NCBI GenBank assembly: GCA_023375675.1
Contig: JALQBC010000009.1
Span: 434,001-498,000, forward strand
Source: Cytospora piceicola
Taxonomy: Eukaryota; Ascomycota; Sordariomycetes; Diaporthales; Cytosporaceae
Direction of reading: 5' to 3'
DNA: 64,000 nt
Position 1 is the first letter of the stretch; each line of letters begins with the position of its first letter. Below are positions 1-14,618 of the stretch, piece by piece. The notes under the pieces are model-generated. The model was not told the DNA's origin and ran no database searches. It worked only from the letters and a program-made list of their open reading frames with translations. Made by a program: the position numbers and the translations under genes.

Positions 1-2145
1 CTTATCAAGGTGAATGGGGAGTTGATCACGTCTTTCGTACGACTGGACGATATTATGGACTCCAGCGTCGGTAACACCGTCAAACTGCTTCTCCAGAGGG
101 GAGGGGAGGACATCGAGGTTGAGATTGAGGTTGGTGACCTACACGCCATCACTCCCGACCGCTTTGTGTCTGTCGCCGGCGGCAGCTTCCACACACTGTC
201 CTACCAGCAGGCTCGACTCTACGGTGTGTCTTGCAAGGGCGTGTACATTTGTGAAGCCACTGGAAGTTTCCGCTTCGATAATAGTGATAATGGGTGGATA
301 CTCCAGACACTAGATCACAAGAAAGTTCCGGACCTGGAGACTTTCATCGAGGTGGTCAAGAGCATTCCGGATAAGGCTCGGGTCGTGGTGACCTATAAGC
401 ACCTTAGGGATCTGCACACGCTCAACACGACCGTCATCTACATCGACAGGCATTGGTCGGCCAAGATGAAGCTTGCCGTGCGGAACGACGTGACTGGTGT
501 GTGGGATTTCACGGATTTGGCAGACCCCTTGCCACCGGTGCCCCCTGTGCCACGCAAGGCCTCCTTCATCCAGCTCGAACACACCTCGCATCCAGCGGTG
601 GCAGAGCTCGTAAAGTCCTTTGTTCATGTCAACTGTACAATGCCAGTCAAGTTGGACGGCTTCCCGAAAAATCGGAAGTGGGGCATGGGCCTCGTCGTCG
701 ACGCGGACAAGGGTCTGGTAGTCATCTCTCGGGCCATTGTTCCTTACGACCTCTGCGACATTTCGATTACGATTGCAGACTCGATCGTTGTGGAGGGTAA
801 AGTTGTGTTCCTGCACCCCCTGCAGAACTACGCCGTCATACAGTACGACCCGAAGCTTGTGGACGCACCTGTGCAGAGCGCAAGACTTTCCAACGAGGAA
901 ATCACCCAAGGAGCGTCCACGTACTTCATAGGATACAACAGGATTGGACGTGTCGTTCATGCGGCCACGACCGTGACCGAGATCTTCGCCGTGGCCATTC
1001 CGGCCAACTCTGGGGCACCTCGTTATCGCGCTGTGAACGTGGATGCCATCACGGTAGACACGAATCTGAGCCAGCAGTGCGGTAGTGGTGTTCTGGTCGC
1101 ACCAGACGGCACTGTACAAGCGCTATGGCTGACGTACCTCGGCGAGCGGTCTGCATCGACCCACAGGGACGAGGAGTACCACCTTGGCCTCGCCACCCCG
1201 ACGTTGCTGCCCGTCGTATCGCAGATCTCACAGGGCGTTGTGCCGAAGCTCCGCATGTTGTCGGTTGAGTTCCGGTCCATTGCGATGTCGCAAGCGCGCC
1301 TCATGGGCGTGTCGGAGGAATGGATAGCTCAGGTCTCCAAGGCCAACACCTCTCACCACCAGGTCTTCATGGTGACGAAGAGGACCTTTGAGCGCAACGA
1401 CAAGGAGGGAGATGATGCACTTCTTGAGGGCGACATCTTGCTGACGCTGAACGGCAAACTGATCACCCGTATTTCGGAGTTGGATGTCATGTACTCCAAC
1501 GATTTCCTCGATGCCGTGGTGGTCCGCGACTGCGAGGAGGTCATCGTCAGATTGCCTACCGTGGCGGCGGACGACGTGGAGACGGACCGTGCTGTCTCAT
1601 TCTGCGGTGCTATCCTCCACACACCGCACCATGCTGTGCGCCAGCAGATCAGCAAGCTCTTCAGTGAGGTGTATGTTTCTGCCAGGACGCGGGGATCACC
1701 ATCCTACCAGTACGGCCTGGCGCCAACGAACTTCATTACACATGTGAACAATAAGCCTACGCCGGACCTCCAGACGTTCCTTGCGGCTGTAGTCAAGATC
1801 CCTGATAACACTTGTGAGTCCCCCCCTCCCCCCCGCCCCGCCCCGCCTTCTTTCTCCTTTCGTGTAGAAGGCAGTTGCCCACTGCATATCAGATAGTTAC
1901 TGACAAGATGCTGTGCAGACTTCCGACTCAAGGCCGTCACCTTCGATAGCGTGCCATGGGTCATCACAATGAAGAAGAATGAGCACTACTTCCCAACAAT
2001 GGAGTGGATCAAGGACCCGTCCGTGGCGTGCGGCTGGAGGAGAGTCACGTATGAAGCCGGGAAGAAGATCGATGGAGAGGGGCACGAGGGGATCCCGGCC
2101 GTCACCGACGACACTGGAGATGCCGACGATGTCGCGGACATTTGA
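1..2145 (+). CDS. nma111: Nma111, HtrA-like pro-apoptotic nuclear serine protease (3' part)
   Basis: C-terminal part (about 679 residues) of the tandem HtrA/PDZ protease of the yeast Nma111 family, which acts in the nucleus and promotes apoptosis. The reading frame is open from base 1, so the start and the active N-terminal protease domain lie upstream of the window. Exons are <1-1813 and 1919-2145; the intron has a GTGAGT donor and a TGCAG acceptor, and the join restores the frame. In order one sees the end of a PDZ domain, a second PDZ, a degenerate second protease-like domain (near [11 protein letters not shown] and [13 protein letters not shown]), then further PDZ segments. The last exon gives the conserved tail with [15 protein letters not shown], then an acidic end. 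In this family the second protease domain is thought to be inactive, and the visible motif fits that. Identity is confident from length, order and tail. Confidence 0.93.
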
Positions 2146-4552
2146 ACAAGTGCGCGGGTGTGAAGATTTGACTTTTATTGTAGAACTCTGTGTACTGAAA
2201 ATGCAGTCAAAAGAGATGCGGGTCGCTACTGACCGATAGACAATCACCTAGGTACCCGTTATGGCTGTCTTTCTGGGGAATATTCTATCCCATGGCAGAC
2301 TATATAAGAAAAGAGAACGGGTGCTCGCAGCAAACAAACACAAAAAAAACACACCATATCTTGTAGCAATACGCCCGCCGCTCTATGTTATCGCAGTGAC
2401 TTTGTATTCTTCCTTTTCATCTCAAACTTCGCTATTCCAGTTTCCCACCAAGTCTCTAGTCTCCAAATCTCTTGGGGGTTCTTGGGCTGCTTTATCTGGA
2501 TTACCGTATCAAAAATCAAGCGATGATAGTATCGAAAATTATTTCCGGAGAATTGGTCGGAGGCGTGAGCTTCCTGGAAAAAGGAAGGGTAAAATCCGAG
2601 ATCATTAGAAGGACTGCGTTTCTTCTAGTGTGTATCCATTGGTTGGAGTCGTATACACGGATGGACTCCAGGGGACACAACACCAAGTGAGGCTCGGGAG
2701 GAGGGATACGACGCATCCATGTTGAAGAGAAAAGAGAACACACAAAAAAACAAACACTACCCCCAGCCCTGAGGTTCCCCAGGCGTTCGATCCGATCCGG
2801 CCGCGATTCGAAAGATTGCCCCTCCCCCCTCCCGGAGAAATTTCAGGTAGAGGCTATCTGAGCCATCTCAGGATTCGATGCAGTAGCGTATGTATGCAAG
2901 ACAGCTGGCATCGGGCCCGGGCAGCAGACGAATGGATGACAGGCCAAGCTGGGGGGGGGGGCAATCAAGGAGGGGGGAGAAGGTACATGAGAACACGTCG
3001 GTATGTTGGTATATGGGCTTGTGGATGGATATATGGGATAGATGGGAATATACCAGGTGCTTGTGTATTTAAGTAGGTAGTCGATATGGGAAAGTACTCA
3101 AGTACTCGGCATGGCCAGCAGGGCAGCCAGGGAGGCCATGGTAACCTGAGGTAGGTAATCACTGACAAATCTTTCGATACTTGAGTGTTCTTTAAGTTGG
3201 TATCGAATCGTCCGTCAGTGCTCACTTCGCTGTTTGTCTGTCTGTTTATTTGTTTGATCGTTTATATGGTGCTGGATCTGGTCGGCCTATTCTACCACAG
3301 CAGACCTTCAAATACAAAAGTGGCTTGCACCCCTCCAGTAAGTGTCAATTCCAATCATCAACCGTCGAGGAAGACTTGATAAAACAAGCTGTCAGCTGTC
3401 TGTCGTCCTGCAGTTACGAGACTACCTAACTCGTTACTCAGGTGAAGTCTTAAGAGAAGACAACAGACAGACAGACAGACAGACAGACAGATCACACACA
3501 CCCACACACACACCACCGTTTAATCACTTAGACCAAGCAGGGTCTACTACACTACTACACTACACTACCACACTACACTACCACAATACACTACCACACC
3601 ACCACCACAACTACAATTGAACAACTACATACGCTAGCTAAGCGCAGCGCCCAGACCGCTTCCTTGCTCTCATTTCATTTCCGTTTCGCTACAGTCAGTC
3701 AGTCAGTCCATCATTGCGTGCCCTCCTCGCATTGACCCTACCAGTCTTGTCTACCTGACCGACAACGTCACTCTTTTTTGTTCCCGCTTCCCCATGTCGC
3801 ATAGGCATGGGCATGGGCATCTTATCAATCCACGATACTTACACAGTAGCCCCCGGCCAAACTATCAGCCATCGTGCTGTGTCCTGTTTCTGTTTTGGTT
3901 TCTCTTTTTTGGATAACAGAAAGTAACAAAAGAAAAAGAAGAAAAAGAAAAAGAAAAAGGAGAAAGGACAACCGAATACGATCGACATATTCTGTACCTG
4001 TGTTCTTCTTTGGTGTCGACCGTCAACGACCGGACAGTTGCTGACTTGGCTGCTCTTTGGCCCATCGCGGCTATCATCCAAACCCGCCCCACGTCTCCTT
4101 TGTTGACGAGGGCCTGTGATTGTCCAGTAACGGAGCCACCGCAGACGGTGCCACCGAGCAAACAAAGTCAACTCGGCTCCGGTTCCGACCTGAACCTCGC
4201 TTAACGGCCGCCAGAAAGCACCGACAACTCGAGTCTCCCCCTCCCAAAACAAGACATCCAATCCTCGACCCCCCCTTCCTCAACATACCTCGGTCACTTT
4301 TGTTGCTTGACGAGACATTGCACCGGCGAGTCGATTGATTTGTTTACTTGCTTGCTCGCCCGACCGACTCCAGCACCCCCCCCCCCCAAACTCTTTGCCT
4401 CATGGCCGCCTCATAACAGCCCGCTCTTCTACTGTTTCAACCGACCCGAGACTTGGAGAAGAGGTAGAAGAGCTTCGAAACACACCTGTGCACACACGAG
4501 CGCGACGAGCCGCTCCAAGTGGGCTCTCAATCGCGCCCGCCCCGCGCCCGCA
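2146..4552. other. Intergenic region, nma111 to AVL9
   Basis: No convincing gene. Holds the 3' flank of nma111 and the promoter and leader of AVL9. One ACCTAGGT palindrome lies at 2246-2253, an ACAG microsatellite at 3463-3490, and an ACACTAC/ACCACA-rich tract at about 3541-3608. Pyrimidine-rich stretches directly before the AVL9 start are typical of fungal leaders. Confidence 0.7.
3463..3608. repeat. ACAG microsatellite and CACTAC-rich simple repeats
   Basis: About seven ACAG units at 3463-3490, followed by a tract built from ACACTAC and ACCACC units to about 3608. It lies upstream of AVL9 and has no coding potential. Confidence 0.85.
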
Positions 4553-7095
4553 ATGGACACGCCCACGCCCGCCGGCAACGGGACGCCCCTGACCGGGGGG
4601 TCTGGCACCTCGACGCCCACGAGCGCAAAGAGGAGCAGCTTCACGCCGCTGGTGACGGTCATCGGCTTCCACCACGCTCGAGGGCCCGAGGTCGAGTCGT
4701 GGTACGGCGTCCCTGAGGGCTCCGACCCCTCGGTCGACTACGGGTGGGGGCTGCTGCCCTTCATGGCCCTCAGCGATGGCGCGCATGCGTGAGTTCCTCC
4801 CTACCTTGGGCCTGGCGAGGTGATGAGGAGATGGCGCAGGAGGTTCCATCTTGTCACGGTCCGACGACTAATACTGACGAAACCCGTGACTGTGGTATCA
4901 GCTCGACAGAGGACTTCTCCTACTTCACCCTACTCCGCCCAGCCACCGAGACCGAGCCCCCGACATCGCTATTCGGGATATCCTGTACAAGGCAGATGGA
5001 CTCCAACGCCCTGCTCAACAGGCCCGCAGACGTGACACGTTCGACCGTGCAGAAGGCCGTGGTCGTCATCGCCGACAACCCTCAGACCTTCGGCGCCCTC
5101 AGGGAACGACTCAGCGTCGTGACATACGCCTGGTTTGCCCAGCGCGAGTTCACCGACACGGAGATCCTGCGGCGCTTCCAGGACAGCCTGGCAGATGAGA
5201 AAGAGCGAGGCATGTTGAGCGAGGATGATGGTCGGGATACGTATCTGGGCATGAGTCTGAGAGAGATGATCCACGAGTTCAAGTGGCAGGCCCTGGTTCT
5301 GTTGAAGTGCTGTTTGTTGCAGCCCAAGGTAAGGAGAGACTGCCGCCGGATCGGATATGCCCTGCTCTACACAAACGTCGGTGGTTGATACTAACGTGCC
5401 TTGCGCCTGCTCTCAGATGCTGTTCTTTGGTTCCCGTTGCGAGCGACTATGCATGATGCAATTTTCTTTAATATCATTAATACCCGGTCTCATTCGAAAG
5501 CTTCAAGACTGCGCCGACCCGGAGTTGAATAGCTATGAGAAGCAACTGACTATGCCTACACACTTGAGGACCAGCAATCGGGCCTCTTTACAAGCTTATA
5601 TGGGTCTACCTCTCCAGATATTCGGCAAGGTGCGTCTGTCCCCAGCATACATGCCAGTCCACGTCATGCCAGTCCACGTATTCAGGGGCGCCAGCTGACT
5701 AGTAGGACCCAGGGGAGCTTGTTTGGCCCATATACGCCTCTGCAGCAGCTTGACGTTCTGGCAGACCACGAGACAAAATCCTACATTGTTGGGAGCACTA
5801 ACTCACTCCTTCTCCAGCAGCGAGATAGGTACAGTGACATACTCATTAATTTGGACGAAGACTTCATAAACATCACGTCACCGTCTCTAAAGCAGGCCCT
5901 GCAGCTCTCCACACCGGACAGGCGATGGATCGACTTCGTCACCCAGACCGTGAACGAGACCTGGGACGACGCGAACCCGAGCCGGCCGAAGACCATGGCC
6001 TTCATGGGGAGCGAAGAGTTCATCCGGCTACAGTTTGAGGACTACGTCGTCGCGCTGCTGGCATCCGTGAAGTACCACAACTTCATGCTCAAGCACAAGG
6101 ACAACCCCAAGATGCTCCTGCCGCACGTCGAGGGGGACCCGGCCGCGGACTTCAACCTGGAGTGGGTGGAGGCCTGGACCAAGACGGAGAACTACCGGAT
6201 CTGGAACAGCAACACCGACGGCCACCTGTTCGACATTGTCGAGCCGAGGCACATCTGCGCCGGGGGCCTCACGATAGACGACGTGTCCAGGCGCGTCACG
6301 CAGCAGGTCGCGGAGCTGCACCTGGACGAGAAGCTCGCGGTGGGCAAGGAGGTGGCGGCGAGGAACTGGGCCGCCGCGAGGGAGAAGGGGGGCACGATGA
6401 TCGGCCGGTTCTACGCGGAGCTGGAGTCGTACCGCGAGGCGCAGCGGAAGAAGGCGGAGGAGACGAGACAGCAGCAACAACAACAACAGCAACAGCAGCA
6501 GCAGCAGCAGCAATCCGAATCGGTACCCGCGAGCCCCGTCACCAGGAACGGGAACGGGCAGGCGGCCGGGGAGAGGGTGAGCTGGGCGGCGTGGGCGGGG
6601 GAGAAGCGCAAGGCGTGGGCGGCGCGGGGGGCGGGCGACCGGGGCAGCGGCAGCAGCGGGGCCGGGGGCGGCGCGAGCGGGTGGGGGCTCGGCCTCGGGA
6701 GGAGCAAGAGCAAGAGGGACGGGAGCAGCGCCTCGTCGACGCACTCGGCGTCCGAGTGGGACGCCAGGAGCCCGCGGATGTCGACCTCGTCCTCCTTCTT
6801 CGGCAGGGAGAGGGACAAGAAGAGCATGGAGGGGCGGGCCGGGGAGAAGCAGCAGCCCGAGGAGGAGGGGGGTGAGGGCGGGAAGGAGGAGGAGGAGGAG
6901 GAGGAGGAGGGGGAGGACAGCACGCGGCCCGGGACGCAGTACTCCTTCAGCGAGAGCATACTCGGCTCCGATGAGGGGTCGGAGACGGCGTCCTCGCCCG
7001 AGGCCTCGCCGCAGAAGCCGCGCATCGACTTTGCGACCCAGGAGAACGGGGTGTGGAACGATACCGAGTCGCCGACGGAGCACAGGCTGGCGTAA
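4553..7095 (+). CDS. AVL9: AVL9, DENN-type late secretory pathway protein
   Basis: Fungal Avl9, a DENN/uDENN-family protein acting in exocytic transport from the Golgi. Exons 4553-4788, 4902-5328, 5417-5629 and 5713-7095 encode 752 aa; all joins keep frame (phases 2, 0, 0). The first exon has the family hallmark VTVIGFHHARGPEVESW. Exons 2-4 give the DENN core, with KGSLFGPYTPLQQLDVL across the last splice. The start is the first ATG after a CT-rich leader (context CGCAATGG); the frame is open further upstream but holds no ATG. The C-terminal third is low complexity: a 15-residue glutamine run (about 6469-6513), a Gly/Ser/Ala-rich stretch, and an acidic Glu tract (about 6886-6915). These tails vary in length in the family. 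It converges on HOG1, 1.2 kb downstream. Confidence 0.93.
6469..6513 (+). repeat. CAG/CAA polyglutamine tract in AVL9
   Basis: Fifteen consecutive Gln codons, a mix of CAA and CAG, inside the last AVL9 exon. A GAG-rich poly-Glu run follows at about 6886-6915. Both are likely to vary in length between strains. Confidence 0.9.
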
Positions 7096-8264
7096 GGCCG
7101 GCGGCGAGGCGGCGGCGCCGGATCGGGCTGTCGTGCCCCGACTGTTGATGAGCTCAGTCCAAGTCGTAATGAGAGAAATATGAGCGAGTATTCGTCAAGA
7201 GAGGCCGCATGTTTCCTGATTTCATATATACATGAGCATGGGCATTGGCATTGGCATTGGCACTGACAGCATAGCATTCATGGACTTGCATGGCGGTCAG
7301 TATGGATGGGATGAAACGGGCCAGTTTGAATAGTCCGCAACGAATGAAACACTGAACGACCACACTTGCAGTCGAGGTCCACTCCTGTGGGCAAGTCTTG
7401 ATAATCTATCCTCGTGTATTTTCTCGCTCCCTGTGTTGTATGCTTGCATCTTCTCCATGAGAGTATGAGAGAAGGGCGGCACGGTTGTCCCTCCGGGTCC
7501 TTTCTTGTGCGTTGAAGGTACCGGGGCTGTATAACTCCCTCAGTTTAATATGGCAGTCCCTATGAGAGAGTCAAGTAATACTTTCCCCGTGTACGCATTC
7601 TCCCGTAACATTCCCTGTTCTCAAGCATCATTTCACATACAATCACAAATCACAATGTTTCTCTGCCACTCTCAGTCTCCTTCCACTTCTAGTACCTCGC
7701 ACTAGCTGACAGCGACCATGTAGATATTGTGTCCTCCATACAACATGCAATCTTGTTATTTGGTACTAAAGCAATGCAAACACACAAGGGCATGGGTCCG
7801 CCGCCCCCTCCAAGAAATAAACAATGCTGGCAAATGATGCTATTGATTCAAAAGACTTTATCCAGTCACTAAAAGCAAATGGAACAACAATCCGCCGACT
7901 TCTTTCAAAACGCCATGCCTCTTTTGGGTTTTCTCTTGCCCCCTCCTCCCGGTAGTTGTATATGCTGACATTGAGAGGTAATGATTCTACTGCCTCTCCT
8001 CTCTTCATCTGGCCGGAGACGGACTGACTGACGGCCGGCAAAGGGCTCGACGTCTTCGAGTTCTACCGGGCTGTTCAAAAATGGTGCCACGGCTCCCAAC
8101 CCCCCCTCGCCCCAAAGTCATGATAATGCGCCTGTGGAATGCAAAAACCCCTCGTGTATTTTCCTTGCACCCCTTTGATATACCCCTGTGTGTTCCTTGG
8201 TATCATGAAGAATGACTTCGCCGAATCCCGTATTACTGTTGTTTCCCGTCTCTGCAGAAAACAC
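7096..8264. other. Convergent 3' flanks of AVL9 and HOG1
   Basis: The two genes end facing each other here. No open frame with codon bias or family similarity was seen. A short GGCATT repeat lies near 7238-7262. The region should carry both 3' UTRs and polyadenylation sites. Confidence 0.7.
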
Positions 8265-9542
<1,278 letters not shown>

Positions 9543-9819
9543 GGTGATTAGGGTCCAAAAGGGCGAATGCGTAGAGCGGAGGTGAGGAGGAGGGTTGGTG
9601 AGTAGTGCGGCGGGGGTTTAGAACGGAAAGGCCCCAGTCGGCGGGTGAAGGGGTAAGGTAGAGAGTAAAGTGAAAGCTGGCAGATAGTGGTCGTGAAACG
9701 GATTGGGGCTCGTCGGGAGGGAGGGTATTTCCGGTATGTCAATCAGATCGGGGTGGCGATGTTGAGATTGAAAGAACGAGGTCTTTGGTGAAGGGAGACA
9801 AAAGACTATTGACATCCAA

Positions 9820-9881
9820 GGTTCAGGTGTAGGTTCAGGTTCAGGTTCAGGATCTGGATCTGGTTCTGGTCCTGGTTCTGG
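9820..9881. repeat. Hexanucleotide GGTTCA/GGTTCT tandem tract
   Basis: About ten 6-bp units (GGTTCA, then GGATCT and GGTTCT variants) about 280 bp upstream of the HOG1 start codon, so probably in its leader or core promoter. Confidence 0.8.
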
Positions 9882-12059
9882 GGCTGCTGCAATGGATGGG
9901 TTGTTTGCAAAGAGGCAGTCTGCTGGTATAGCGAGAAGAGAGGCTGCAGCGGGGGACGGGGAGGAGGTGGGCGACGCGGGGCTCCGAGGTTTGAGGCTTG
10001 AAGGCTCAGGTTAGGCTCTGGGGCTTTTGGGTCTGGGATTGGTTTTGGTGGCAGCTGGGGCCAACGCTGAAAGTCGGTGTACAGTATGGATTAGCTTTAC
10101 AGTTTCCAGTCTAGAGGCGCTTGGTTGTAACTTCGTAGCAGCAAAAAATGGGCGCTTGCGATTGGGCCTCGTCAACTCTTTCCCCTTCTATTGCTTGCCA
10201 TGCCACGACTTCCACCAGTGCAGGCGTCTATTTATCTTGAGGCCCCCCCCCCAGCCCGGTGGGAGAAAGAGCTGAGAGTTGTGGCAATTGCGACGACAGG
10301 CGCATGAGCAAAAATCCGGTTTTCCCGGTTGGGTTTTTTGTGTTTGGGCCTTGATCAATGAGGAGTGAGTGAGTGAATGATAGGCGGAACATACCGACGG
10401 CAGAAAGTTGTCTGGTTTGTCTGAATGGCACCGGCTGTGTCTCGGCGATCAGAGGTCCGGTTAGATTGTGGCGTAGCATATGTTTGCGTGGCAGCTTTCC
10501 TCAGTTCACATGAGTCTGTAGAAGATTTGCGTTGGAGAGCGGGAGCGGCAAGCTGAACTGTATATTGTGTGCAACACGGCGGAAGTGAAGGCGGACAAGA
10601 TGCTCAGTCGTTTCTCTCCCCTCCCTAAGCACTCCTTGCTTGCTATGCCGTGTGAGAGAATCCCCGAGTGGAGTAAGAGGGAACAACTTTGGGACACTGT
10701 ACAGTACTGTGTGTACTGTGTGTGCTGGGAGTACTGAGAGACTGAGAGACTGGGTGACTGGGTGACTGGGTGACTGGGTAGGGCCAGAGGCCTGTAATCG
10801 TTAGGGGTTTCTTTTCTGCGGATCGAGATCTCTCAGTTCCAAGGTTCTGCCAGCCGAGTCAACTAGCTTTTTTTCCTTTTCCTTTTTTTTTGCCTTCCGG
10901 AGCAGGGGTTGCAGATCTACTTCTCCGAGTAGGGAGTGCACTCAGTAAGATAATGTATTTGTTCAACAAAGGCTCCGACTTTCGGTCGAGGAAAGGCTGG
11001 GATATAGAGCACGGGGGACAAGAGGACAGAGGACAGGTTTAAGTACAGATACAGACGAGGAGGAAAGAGGAGAGGGGCCTGATAAAACAAGGAATCTCAT
11101 GGGTTTTTGCGAGAGCTGGAGAGGGAATGCGATACACGATAAGATACCAACCAGACTACTGTGTGTGTATAATGGATGTACGAAGACCACTACGCAGTAT
11201 GTACATAGATAGATATACAGATAGTGACCTTACAACAGTCAACCAGTAGCCAAAGCAGCTAAGTACACTATGTAGATACGATGGATGGGATGGAGACATG
11301 CCATGCCAGGACATGCCATGCCATACTGGGATCCGTATTATCTGACCACGTTCAACCTTGGAAGTCGGTCGAAAGTCGCAATCCGGAAGTGGCTCTTCTC
11401 TCTTTATCTCATCAGTTGGCAGCAAGATGGCAACAGCTTCCTTCCCAGCTTTTACATACTCAGACGTGCTGGGCTGTTACGGTTGACACTGTGCAGACAC
11501 ATCCCAGGTCGGGGAAACGTGTGTGCCGGCGTGGTGATTACCTAGGTACCTTGTATATTTACTGTATTCGTGGGCAAAGGGCACCGTATGCTGCTTTGTT
11601 CTCTTCTCACGATGGACAGATGGACGATGGACGTACCGTAACCTAGCAGCCTAGGCAGAGTAGGTACATAGTAATGCACTAAGTTGCTACTGTAAGCTTC
11701 GTATAGTACCCCTCCATCCGGTTACGGTATCCCACTTTCCCTCTTTCCCATGCCATCTAGATCGACTTTCGTTGTTCCCAAGCGACCTGGGCAGGGGGTG
11801 AAAATGGCTCTTGCACAACATACTTTGCAACCCCCCCCCCTGTCAGTGCCTGTCAGCATGTTCACAATCCTATAACATACAGTAGCTGCCCGTCCTCCAC
11901 CCCTTACAAGTGTGTTGGGAAGCTCCTGGGCAGTCGGCGTGGTAGTGTCCTCCTATGTACCAGTAATCCGTAGTGCCCTACAGCAGATGCATTGCTGTAT
12001 GTACTGTAGTAATATCAAAGTACCTAGTATACAGTATTTCAGAATTGCTTGCAGATGCG

Positions 12060-12319
12060 ATTGCGACTGGGACTGGAGACTGGGACTGGAGACTGGAGAC
12101 TGGGACCGGGACTGAATGGCCTCCCACAATTTATTACTCGCAGTTGACGTCACCGTTCCACTTACTCGACAACGCCATCTCCTTGAGAGCGGGTCAGATG
12201 GGGATGGATGGATGGGTTGCTGCACTTGACTTTTGGATGGACGGAGCCTGGGAGCCCCACAAGAGCTTTGCTCAGATGGGCGAGCTGCTGTTGTAGGGTA
12301 GTTATCTATCCATTCAATC

Positions 12320-12353
<34 letters not shown>
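12060..12353. repeat. GGACTGGAGACT and CAAT microsatellites
   Basis: Imperfect GGACTGGAGACT units at about 12060-12114 and roughly nine CAAT units at about 12314-12353, in the gene-free region between HOG1 and glycogen phosphorylase. No coding function. Confidence 0.8.
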
Positions 12354-12356
<3 letters not shown>

Positions 12357-14618
12357 TTCAATCAATAGATCCATCCATTCATCCATCATCCCCTTGTCAG
12401 GCAGCACATTGAAGCAGGTCGAGCCATTCTCGACCATATAAACTACCTAGGTACCTATTTTATCCTACGGGTTAGGTTAATCGATACACTCACATCACAC
12501 TCACTCACACTCACTCACTCACACACACTCACACATCTGATTCTTACTGCTTAGATTTAATGAGAAAGATGCGTGGCTTCCCCCCTTCCCCCAGGCTTCA
12601 CCAACAAGAGAGACTCTTTCCGCGCATCGATCTTTTGGCGTGCTGATCGAAGGCCACCGAAGACGAGTTCTAGCCCCCTCCATGGACCTTGGACCGCGAA
12701 TCGGTTTGCGCTTTCATCTCTCATCCCTGTCCGCCTTGTGTCCGCTTGGCAGCTTGGCAGACGGAATTCCAAAAACCAAAAAAAAAAAAAAAAAAGGAAG
12801 GGGTAAAAAAAAAAAAAGGGCACAATGTGAGTAAGGCCTTGTCCATCTTGGACTGATTGGCTCTTACTCCACGTCCTCGGCATCATTCCCTTCCGCGCCT
12901 CTGCAAAAACTCCCGGCAGCCTTTTTGATCTTTTCCCCTCAACAACGGAGCTTTTCGCCCGGCACAGCCCCAGGAAAGCCCAGCTGTGTTATGCCAGTAT
13001 CTCAAACTGTAATTTTCCGTGCGGGTCCATACTCATGTGCTATCTATCTATGGATGACAGATACCTAGCTAGTATGTAGTATGTAGTGCATATCCGTGAC
13101 AACTACTGTATATGTACAGAAATCGCGACTATACCGAGGCATTTATTATTAGTCTCTCTGAAATTGCCATGTCGCGATATCACAATGCCATCCCATCTCC
13201 CAGGGGAAGTCCCCGACACAAATAACGGCCGCCACCGCCACGGAGGGGGGGACGAACGGGTGAGCTCAACAGCAGACTTGAACTTGATAGTCCGCTTCAT
13301 TCAGACTGTTATTATGTACTGAGGGCCACTGTACGGCATACCCAGTATACAACATAAATATGTTCTATTCATAGCCCAGGCTCCCAAACTAGTGTAGACT
13401 TACTTGTCTTATTTACACGCGCTGCTCCGGCACTGTCCGTTGCCAAGAAGTACCCAGCTCCGTCCTTTGATTGTCAAAATGATATCTATACTGAAGTATG
13501 TACTATACCAATGTACTACTCAGTGAAATAAACCTAGCCCGTGGGGATGTAATGAAAACAACCCCTCCCCCTCCCCCTCCCCCTCCCCCTCACCTCTCGC
13601 GATATTCTTCCATCATCTTTCCAAGGTCTCGATACATGGCTAGCCTACCATCCGAAAGGGAGACGGGGGCCACACACCTTGCTTTCCTCCACGAGCAACG
13701 ATGAATAATGACATCACGACCAGGGAAGGTGGAAGGGTAGCAGAGAAAGAGAAAAAAAAAGGACGCCCCACCGCGTGTGAGGCAGTTGGATGCTGCGAGA
13801 GAAAAAAAAACCCACCAAACTATGACATCACTGAAGACTTGGGACCGGGCGGCCTGCAAGGGTTTCTCCGTCCACGAACCCCACACGGAGGACCCTGATC
13901 TACTGTGGTAGCCTCAGGGGTCCAGAACGAAAAGCCCAGCCTTGGAGTTGCCAGTCGTTACCGTGGAGAATCTCCCGTTACCAGAAAGAAGAAGAAGGCA
14001 ATTTGTCATGCACAGCAGCAGAGGGCGAGGCAGGTATGGGCAAGCCATGGTCGTCCTCGCCCATCCGCCTGGCCGCCTGGCCGCCTGGCCGCCTGCCTGC
14101 CACCTGGGCAACCCACCCAGACCCATTGGAACTATTCGGTTGGGTAAATCTTTGCCCTCCTTCCTTTCAGTCTGACAAATGTCGGTAGTCTCGCTGCATG
14201 TGCCATGCCTCTGAACCGAGTTACCCCTTCATGGGAAGACGAGAGCCACAAACTATAACAGCTCACGGAAGACAGGAACTCACGAGAGTTGGGACGCTAC
14301 GTAGGAATAAAACTCCGGGAGAAGGGCAGGAGAACGAGCCTGGGAAAGAGCAGGAACAACATGAACAATGGGACTCAAGAAGGACCTAGAAGGCTGTCTG
14401 AATTGATACTATCGCTAACAATACTGCAGCAACGTTTAGGTCATAAGTGGTTTCTGCCTCTCTCTAAGAAGGCTCGCAAACCGTCTGCCTGTGTTCGAGA
14501 ACAAATAACACTAGCCTTCAGCCTCCCCCCCCCCATGTAACTCAAAAGACAACCACCGTCTACAACGTCTCCCACCTACAAACCCCGCCCCTTCTCGTTC
14601 CTGACACCCCAACCCCCC

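Larger units (their letters stand above)
9543..14618. other. 5-kb gene-free region upstream of HOG1
   Basis: Contains the HOG1 promoter and leader and the 3' flank of glycogen phosphorylase. No frame longer than about 120 codons looks coding on either strand. It is rich in simple repeats (hexamer tract 9820-9881, ACTGGGTG repeats near 10750-10779, GGACTGGAGACT near 12060-12114, CAAT repeats near 12314-12353, CCCCT near 13561-13590, CCGCCTGG near 14068-14098) and has ACCTAGGT at 11540-11547 and 12445-12452. No tRNA or other structured RNA was recognised. Confidence 0.65.

Noticed and set aside
2261..2690. Open frames of 115 and 72 codons downstream of nma111
   Set aside because: No conserved motif, poor codon bias, and no splice continuation; likely 3' flank.
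3463..3490. Regular ACAG repeats as a CRISPR-like array
   Set aside because: Units are 4 bp with no spacers; a microsatellite in a eukaryotic genome.
6028..7083. 351-codon minus-strand frame opposite AVL9
   Set aside because: Antisense of Gln, Glu and Gly repeats giving poly-Leu and Arg/Pro runs; not a protein.
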